The notes below the pieces were generated by a model. That model was not told the origin of the DNA. It searched no databases and was given only the letters and a program-made list of their open reading frames with translations. Positions 59,076 through 64,000 of a stretch of 64,000 nucleotides of DNA are shown here, piece by piece. The DNA comes from Legionella lytica (lineage in GTDB: Bacteria; Pseudomonadota; Gammaproteobacteria; Legionellales; Legionellaceae): assembly GCF_023921225.1 (NCBI RefSeq), contig NZ_CP071527.1, forward strand, positions 1,454,501 to 1,518,500, written 5' to 3'. Both the position numbers and the translations under genes were made by a program. Within the stretch, counting starts at the first letter, position 1. Each line of letters begins with the position of its first letter.

Positions 59076-59627
59076 CTACGATACTTCATGAATCTTAACG
59101 ACCATTCCTAAATGATCATTATCTAAATAATAAACCGTATCCCCTTTTAAACGTTGTTTTTGACTTATCTTCAGTGACGCTTGTGGGTTGCTAGGAGGCG
59201 ATACCTGAATATTCGCATCGAAATTATAATAATTATTTTGCGTGATGCGCAGAGTACCTTGCATTTGCCATCCATTATGTTCTACCAGAGGTAATGCAAC
59301 AGTACTTTGACTATTTGCAGGTTGCCTCCATGAATAATGCCCCAGAACTGGATGAGGGGATCGGCGGCTTAGCAAATAATATTGATCTTTTAAACTGGAG
59401 TAGGAGTTAGAAAGCAAACAATAAGGCTTAGGTGTTTTTTCTGCACTGGATCTTAAGGAAATGGCATCCGTATAGGCCATGGGAATTAAGGGGGAATCTA
59501 AGCCAGGTCCTGAATTTTGTGTAGAAGGGTGTTGCGCAAAGACAATGAGGTCAATTTGATAACTTGGTTTTGCGAAACTAAGGCAAGAATACAGTAGGGT
59601 TATTGTTATTATAAGTAATCGTTGCAT
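59076..59627 (-). CDS. csiV: CsiV-family periplasmic protein
   Basis: 183 residues with a signal peptide (LLIITITLLYSCLSFA, cleaved after Ala19). YQIDLIVFAQ directly after it is the family hallmark of CsiV (DUF2803-like), and the C-terminus RLKGDTVYYLDNDHLGMVVKI matches the conserved final strand. CsiV in Vibrio binds peptidoglycan and the regulator of D-amino acids; function here is inferred only. Usually paired with mfd, which is not in the window. Confidence 0.72.
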   Translation of the reverse strand: MQRLLIITITLLYSCLSFAKPSYQIDLIVFAQHPSTQNSGPGLDSPLIPMAYTDAISLRSSAEKTPKPYCLLSNSYSSLKDQYYLLSRRSPHPVLGHYSWRQPANSQSTVALPLVEHNGWQMQGTLRITQNNYYNFDANIQVSPPSNPQASLKISQKQRLKGDTVYYLDNDHLGMVVKIHEVS

Positions 59628-59726
59628 GATTCAAAATTTTTTGGTTTTCCAGCATTATATACTCAAGAAATACCAAAACGCTATTAGGCTTTATGCTTAT
59701 GTGAATGTGTTCACCAGAAAATGCAG

Positions 59727-59871
59727 CTGGGCTTAAAAACCCAGACTAGACGTTATTCTACTGAACAAAACAGCATTTGAATTGAAAGAATTAATTATAT
59801 CCAGTGTTTTATAAATGTTCAGTAGAATTAAAAAAGAAATTTAAGTGGCTTCCTGGTTGCAAGCAACCAGG
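59727..59871. repeat. Cluster of three palindromes
   Basis: ctggg-cttaaaa-acccag (59727-59743); attctactgaac (59755-59766) with its exact reverse complement at 59817-59828, spacer 50; and cctggttgc-aa-gcaaccagg (59852-59871). They occupy the 294-base gap between the csiV-like and mrp genes; no gene is visible. Confidence 0.65.
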
Positions 59872-59921
59872 CTAGTTCTAAAGTAGGGTGTGGAGTCGAT
59901 GCTCCATTGTTGGTTTCGTTT

Positions 59922-60998
59922 TTATTCAACTACGACCGGAGGAAACTTATCCGCATAATTAATTGGTTTTTTAGCTAGATCGATTGTCGCACGCATGGCT
60001 GTTTTTATAAATGCATCAGTTAAATTGCTACGTGCTTGAGTTGCTGTTGGACGGCCTTCATCGCAATGTTCACGTATGGAGCTATTCAACGGAAGTTGCC
60101 CCAACAAGCTGCATTGATGCGCTGCACATAAAGCCTCGGCACCACCCGCACCAAAAATAGCTTCTTGATGACCGCATGCGCTGCAAATATGGGTGGACAT
60201 ATTTTCAACTAAACCGAGTACATCGATTCCAGTTTTAGAAAACATGTTTATCGCCTTTTGGGCATCTAAGGTTGCAACGTTTTGAGGAGTGGTTACTACA
60301 ATTGCAGCAGTAAGTGGGATTTTTTGCACCAATGTAAGTTGGATATCCCCAGTTCCTGGTGGCAAATCAATAAACAAGTAATCCAATTCATCCCAAAGGG
60401 TAATATCGAGCATTTGGATTAATGATTTAGCAAGCATAGGGCCGCGCCAAATTAATGCTTGTTCATCATTCTTGGTCAAATAACCAATGGACATTGCTTG
60501 GACTCCATGAGCCTCGACCGGTAAATAGAAATCACCTTTAAGTTGCACTGGCTCTGTTTTTCCCAACATGAGCGGCATACTCGGGCCATAAATATCTGCA
60601 TCAAGAATACCAACACGTGCGCCTGTACGGGCTAAAGCTGTGGCCAAATTAACGGTTACGGTTGATTTTCCGACCCCTCCTTTACCTGAGGCGACTGCAA
60701 TTGTGTTTTTAACACCACGTAATCCTTTACCAACTAATTGAGTTCGATGCGGCTTAATCAATTGCTCAATAGTGATTGTAATCTCTTGATTGGGGTATTG
60801 GGTTTGTAATGCGGAAAGCAATAGTGGTTTATAATTTGCTTCAAGCAAGAGGGCGGGGAAGCCGGCCAGTAGCTCGATCATCAGTTTATCCGCTGTAGCC
60901 TCGACTTTGCACTGTAAATTCATCTCTTTGCCAGTACAATCTAAAAAGGGATCTTTTAGGGTATTTAATAAACTTAGTACCGTGCTTTCAACAGTCAT
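59922..60998 (-). CDS. apbC: Iron-sulfur carrier protein Mrp/ApbC
   Basis: 358 residues. An N-terminal DUF59-like domain (1-80) is followed by the P-loop ATPase: AVASGKGGVGKSTVTVNL with the deviant Walker A at 105-112, LDADIYGPSMP, and FIDLPPGTGD. The CSACGHQEAIFGAGG segment near residue 255 corresponds to the Cys-x-x-Cys that binds a bridging [4Fe-4S] cluster in the dimer. It carries clusters to apo-proteins in the cytoplasm. It starts 111 bases after the helicase stop on the same strand. Confidence 0.95.
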   Translation of the reverse strand: MTVESTVLSLLNTLKDPFLDCTGKEMNLQCKVEATADKLMIELLAGFPALLLEANYKPLLLSALQTQYPNQEITITIEQLIKPHRTQLVGKGLRGVKNTIAVASGKGGVGKSTVTVNLATALARTGARVGILDADIYGPSMPLMLGKTEPVQLKGDFYLPVEAHGVQAMSIGYLTKNDEQALIWRGPMLAKSLIQMLDITLWDELDYLFIDLPPGTGDIQLTLVQKIPLTAAIVVTTPQNVATLDAQKAINMFSKTGIDVLGLVENMSTHICSACGHQEAIFGAGGAEALCAAHQCSLLGQLPLNSSIREHCDEGRPTATQARSNLTDAFIKTAMRATIDLAKKPINYADKFPPVVVE

Positions 60999-61109
60999 TA
61001 CGAACCTTTATTGCAAAAGGCGAATGATAGCTCAGGGTGTTGTTCATCACAAGAGCAATAATCAAGGTTAGCTGCCAGAATATCCTGATTACGTTGCGCT
61101 GTATCAAGG

Positions 61110-64000
61110 CTACAGGGTATGAGCTGGTTCGTATTGCCATTTGACCCAGTGATTTGTGGGGAGGTAATAAATTCCACAGTAAATGGGCAGGTGTGTGCGT
61201 TCGGATAGATACGCGCCATACTCATTTAACTGTGCCTGATGTTTTACTAAGGTATTTTTATCTTCTTTACCTGTTTTAAAGTCGATAATCCATCGCTTAC
61301 CGTCCTCCTCAAAGGTTCGGTCAATGATGCGCGTAATGGGGCGATTCTGTGGCGCCACTAGTAATTCATATTCATTTTGTTCTTTATCATGAGGGGCGAT
61401 AATCCATGAGCCAACTTGATCTTGAACAAGGCGAGTTATTTGCTCTTGTAGCACCTGCAAGGCTTGGTTTTGTATGTTCTCTTCAAACCCCAGTTTTTTG
61501 AATTCGTAGTGTGCTAAATTCCAGGGAACATCATCTAATGATTTAGGATGATTATCACAGATCCATTGCAAAAGTTGATGAGTAACAATCCCGGTTAAAC
61601 GGGGGATGTTTGATACAAGAGTGGAGGGAGCATTCCGCGAAAAGGGCTCATCGCTCTTTGGCGGTTCATAGTAATGATGTAAGGGCAGCTGCGCTAATTT
61701 GGGTAACGGGCGCTCTAGTTCTTCCATGCGGCCAGCGGATTCATCATCAGCAAAATTTTGATTTTTTAATAAACTACGAAATGAACTTTTTGACGATTTT
61801 TCACTATGGTCCATCAGATATAAACGTGATTTTGCACGTGTTACGGCAACATAAAGGAGACGTTGTGTTTCATAGCTTCCTTTGACCTCATCCAACTGCC
61901 CCAGATAATCATAGACTGGACAACGCTCATGATGCGCTGCCTGTATGGGGGACATGAGCAATAAATTACCTTGGTCTTGGGTAGGTAAATTCAGCCAACG
62001 TAACATTGGTGAATCACCTCGGTTTGCTTGAGAACCCAAACCCGGTAAAAAAACTGTATCAAACTCTAATCCCTTCGATTTATGAATAGTCATCACTTGC
62101 AATGAGGAGGGTGTTACCTGTTGAGAATAAAGTTTATTAAATTCCTGTATGAATTCTTTCATATTTGACAAGCGGCCATCGAGCTCGTAACGATCGAGAA
62201 GGGTCCAGAATTGCTCTAAATCATTTAGCTGGGCTTGATTCAGTACTTTATTAACATGCAAGGCATTAAGGGTATTAATCACCCATGTTGATAGCTTGCT
62301 CTCGTAGCGATGCGACAATGCTTGTTGCATGATGTGAATAAAAAATTGTGCTCTGACTAATCCATCATCACTTAATCCAGAAACTTTATTTAATTGTAAT
62401 AAAGTGGCATAAATGGATTTCTTTTTATTAAATTGCGCAATGGTATGTACGTCTGCCAAGGACATACCACAGTAAGGACTACGCAGCATGGATAGCCAAG
62501 TAAGACGATTAGCCGGTGATAATAAAGCTTGAGTCAGTGACCAAACATCACGTAAGTGAGGCAGGTTTGCCAATAAGGTGATGTCTGTACCTTGGTAGGG
62601 TATTTGGTATTGTCGTAATAAGCGAATAATTTCGGCAAGTTGGCTGCGTGAGCGCACTAAAATGGCTATGCTTTGTTCTGCATTTGTTTGGAATTCCATT
62701 TGAATAAGCTGCATCATTTTTTCTGCTTCTTGTTCACGGCTTTGAAATTGCCATGCATGCACAGCACTGTGTTCATCATTTTGAATGACGTTAACGCTGG
62801 GATGAAAAGATACCGCACCTGATTCAATATCCACTTGATGAGGAAATATTTTTGCAAACTGCTGATTGACCCAGCTGACAATGGTTTCTGTTGAGCGAAA
62901 ATTACAACTTAACTCTAGTGAAGTAAGTTGTACAGGACCAATTCCTTGTTCTTTCGCACGGAAAAATAAACCTACCTCTGCCTGTCTGAAGCGATAAATT
63001 GATTGCATGGGATCGCCAACCAGAAATAGTGTTTTACCATCTCCAGGCAGCCAACCGTGGACTAATTTATTGAGTAATTCAAATTGCGTGATGGAGGTAT
63101 CTTGAAACTCATCAACCAATAAATGGTGGATTGAATTATCTAAATATAAGGCTAGGTCGGTAGGATTATCGGAGTCACCCAAGGCGATTAGTGCCTGCTG
63201 TGAAATCGCTGTAAAATCGACCTCATTATGTTCACTAAAGAGCAGATACAAATGGCCAACCAGCAGTGGCAGCAATAAAAATAGGGCTTGTAATACTTCC
63301 CATTGTTCTAGATCATACTCTGGCTTAGGCAAATTACTGACTTGGATTAATGCTTCAATAAAGTTTGGATAATCACTTAATTGAGTTAATAGCTCTTTGC
63401 TGGCATTTTTAAGTTGTTTGTATTCAGCAGCAGGGCAAGAGCTACTCAACAACCCAACATGATGATCAAAACTTTTTCGCAAGTTTAAATCGCCTGTTAA
63501 TAAGGCTTTGCTTAAGGCCGTTGCCATTTTCTGATTTGTTTGATGAAAGCTCTGCCACTCTTGCAGCACATAGCGAGGAGAATCAGGGTTATTTTCAATA
63601 CATGCGAGTTCACGTACCCGTTGCACTAACTCATCGGCTAATTGAAAGGGAAGACTTTCTTTAAAGCGAGCTAACTCATGTTCTTCAATTAACCCCAATG
63701 CATGTTCAAATATAGATTTATCCTGAGTCCTTGCTTGAAAAAGGGGATAGAGCCATTGATCACGCTGGGCCAGTAGCTCTTTAAATAAATCCAACAAACG
63801 TTCTTGGCGATTATCTACATGTAATAAGAGCGTTTGTATCGCATGCTGATATTCTGGATTCGCCAAAGCAAATTGAATACAGGCTCTGCCCGCATTTAAA
63901 TAATGACTTTCTGCTTTATCAGTAATTTGCGAATAGGCAATTTGTTTTTCTAATAATGGAATAGCCTGATTAATGCTTTGGCATAAAGAGTCAATAGTGA
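61110..64000 (-). CDS. AddA/RecB-like helicase-nuclease, C-terminal part (cut by window edge)
   Basis: The frame is open to base 64000, so the start lies outside; about 963 residues are visible. UvrD-type helicase motifs II-VI occur in order: VDEFQDTSI, GDPMQSIYRFRQAE, LSCNFRST, TIHKSKGLEFDTVFLPG and YVAVTRAKSR. The C-terminal region has a PD-(D/E)XK nuclease core, IIDRTFEEDGKRWIIDFKTGK, with the catalytic Asp and Lys. This domain order matches AddA/RecB subunits of double-strand-break exonucleases; the partner AddB-like gene would lie upstream, beyond the window. Walker A is outside the window. Confidence 0.88.
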   Translation of the reverse strand, partial: TIDSLCQSINQAIPLLEKQIAYSQITDKAESHYLNAGRACIQFALANPEYQHAIQTLLLHVDNRQERLLDLFKELLAQRDQWLYPLFQARTQDKSIFEHALGLIEEHELARFKESLPFQLADELVQRVRELACIENNPDSPRYVLQEWQSFHQTNQKMATALSKALLTGDLNLRKSFDHHVGLLSSSCPAAEYKQLKNASKELLTQLSDYPNFIEALIQVSNLPKPEYDLEQWEVLQALFLLLPLLVGHLYLLFSEHNEVDFTAISQQALIALGDSDNPTDLALYLDNSIHHLLVDEFQDTSITQFELLNKLVHGWLPGDGKTLFLVGDPMQSIYRFRQAEVGLFFRAKEQGIGPVQLTSLELSCNFRSTETIVSWVNQQFAKIFPHQVDIESGAVSFHPSVNVIQNDEHSAVHAWQFQSREQEAEKMMQLIQMEFQTNAEQSIAILVRSRSQLAEIIRLLRQYQIPYQGTDITLLANLPHLRDVWSLTQALLSPANRLTWLSMLRSPYCGMSLADVHTIAQFNKKKSIYATLLQLNKVSGLSDDGLVRAQFFIHIMQQALSHRYESKLSTWVINTLNALHVNKVLNQAQLNDLEQFWTLLDRYELDGRLSNMKEFIQEFNKLYSQQVTPSSLQVMTIHKSKGLEFDTVFLPGLGSQANRGDSPMLRWLNLPTQDQGNLLLMSPIQAAHHERCPVYDYLGQLDEVKGSYETQRLLYVAVTRAKSRLYLMDHSEKSSKSSFRSLLKNQNFADDESAGRMEELERPLPKLAQLPLHHYYEPPKSDEPFSRNAPSTLVSNIPRLTGIVTHQLLQWICDNHPKSLDDVPWNLAHYEFKKLGFEENIQNQALQVLQEQITRLVQDQVGSWIIAPHDKEQNEYELLVAPQNRPITRIIDRTFEEDGKRWIIDFKTGKEDKNTLVKHQAQLNEYGAYLSERTHLPIYCGIYYLPTNHWVKWQYEPAHTL

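Noticed and set aside
60998..61225. 75-codon minus-strand frame between the helicase and apbC
   Set aside because: Its first half lies inside the helicase in another frame, it has no ribosome site, and the sequence has no recognisable domain.

Overview
The window is a low-GC gammaproteobacterial chromosome segment that most resembles Legionella or a close relative. The evidence is a mix of conserved housekeeping genes with several long, coiled-coil or eukaryotic-like genes (an F-box protein, a YopT-like papain-fold protease joined to helical repeats, an alpha/beta hydrolase with a glycine-rich membrane tail), a Com1/DsbA2-type oxidoreductase, a leucine-degradation cluster, and three tandem TTAAT-type repeats with 11-bp periodicity in front of effector-like genes that match the Legionella PmrA box. 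No tRNA, rRNA, CRISPR array, intact insertion sequence or prophage was seen.

Layout. 1-4325: end of ribD, ribBA, a decayed alpha/beta-hydrolase remnant, then pyrG-kdsA. 4474-8806: two divergent effector-like units, a minus-strand coiled-coil membrane protein and a plus-strand pair ending in an F-box protein; both promoters carry PmrA-like boxes. 9088-14170: udk-fabI, a secreted alkaline-phosphatase-superfamily enzyme, an unknown gene, and a small membrane protein overlapping a rhodanese. 14235-16481: gshA-gshB. 16543-18779: mlaA, then a proline-iminopeptidase homologue (nucleophile Ser replaced by Gly) overlapping dtd. 19034-25957: uvrD, a DsbA2-like protein, and glyQ-glyS-rsmJ. 25954-28102: an IS630-type transposase remnant, a 55-residue protein, and an effector-like gene with a PmrA-like promoter. 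28308-30750: metNIQ. 31043-31798: a beta-barrel protein. 31960-42238: eight minus-strand genes for leucine/isovalerate degradation (isovaleryl-CoA dehydrogenase, thiolase, membrane protein, methylcrotonyl-CoA carboxylase beta, methylglutaconyl-CoA hydratase, carboxylase alpha, HMG-CoA lyase, acetoacetyl-CoA synthetase). 42568-47093: hydrolase-like effector candidate, methyltransferase-like gene, pyrD, GNAT. 47621-51280: msbA-lpxK plus a secreted protein. 51612-58993: accessory stretch with an unknown gene, an MFS transporter, a truncated NAD-binding gene, the protease/repeat gene and a small membrane protein. 59076-64000: CsiV-like protein, mrp/apbC and the C-terminal part of an AddA/RecB-like helicase-nuclease.

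The intergenic spaces are rich in short palindromes: REP-like sequences (gtagcccgtattag...), a gcccatggc-type family, a CCTGGTTGC-NN-GCAACCAGG family, and two 118-122 bp MITE-like elements with matching terminal inverted repeats. One MITE sits inside another dispersed repeat; the other lies exactly at the break of a truncated gene. Functionally, the housekeeping genes cover flavin, CTP, Kdo, glutathione, fatty-acid, Gly-tRNA, methionine uptake, lipid A and outer-membrane lipid asymmetry functions. The accessory genes look like Dot/Icm-type effector candidates, which is inference from domain content, promoter motifs and absence of secretion signals.
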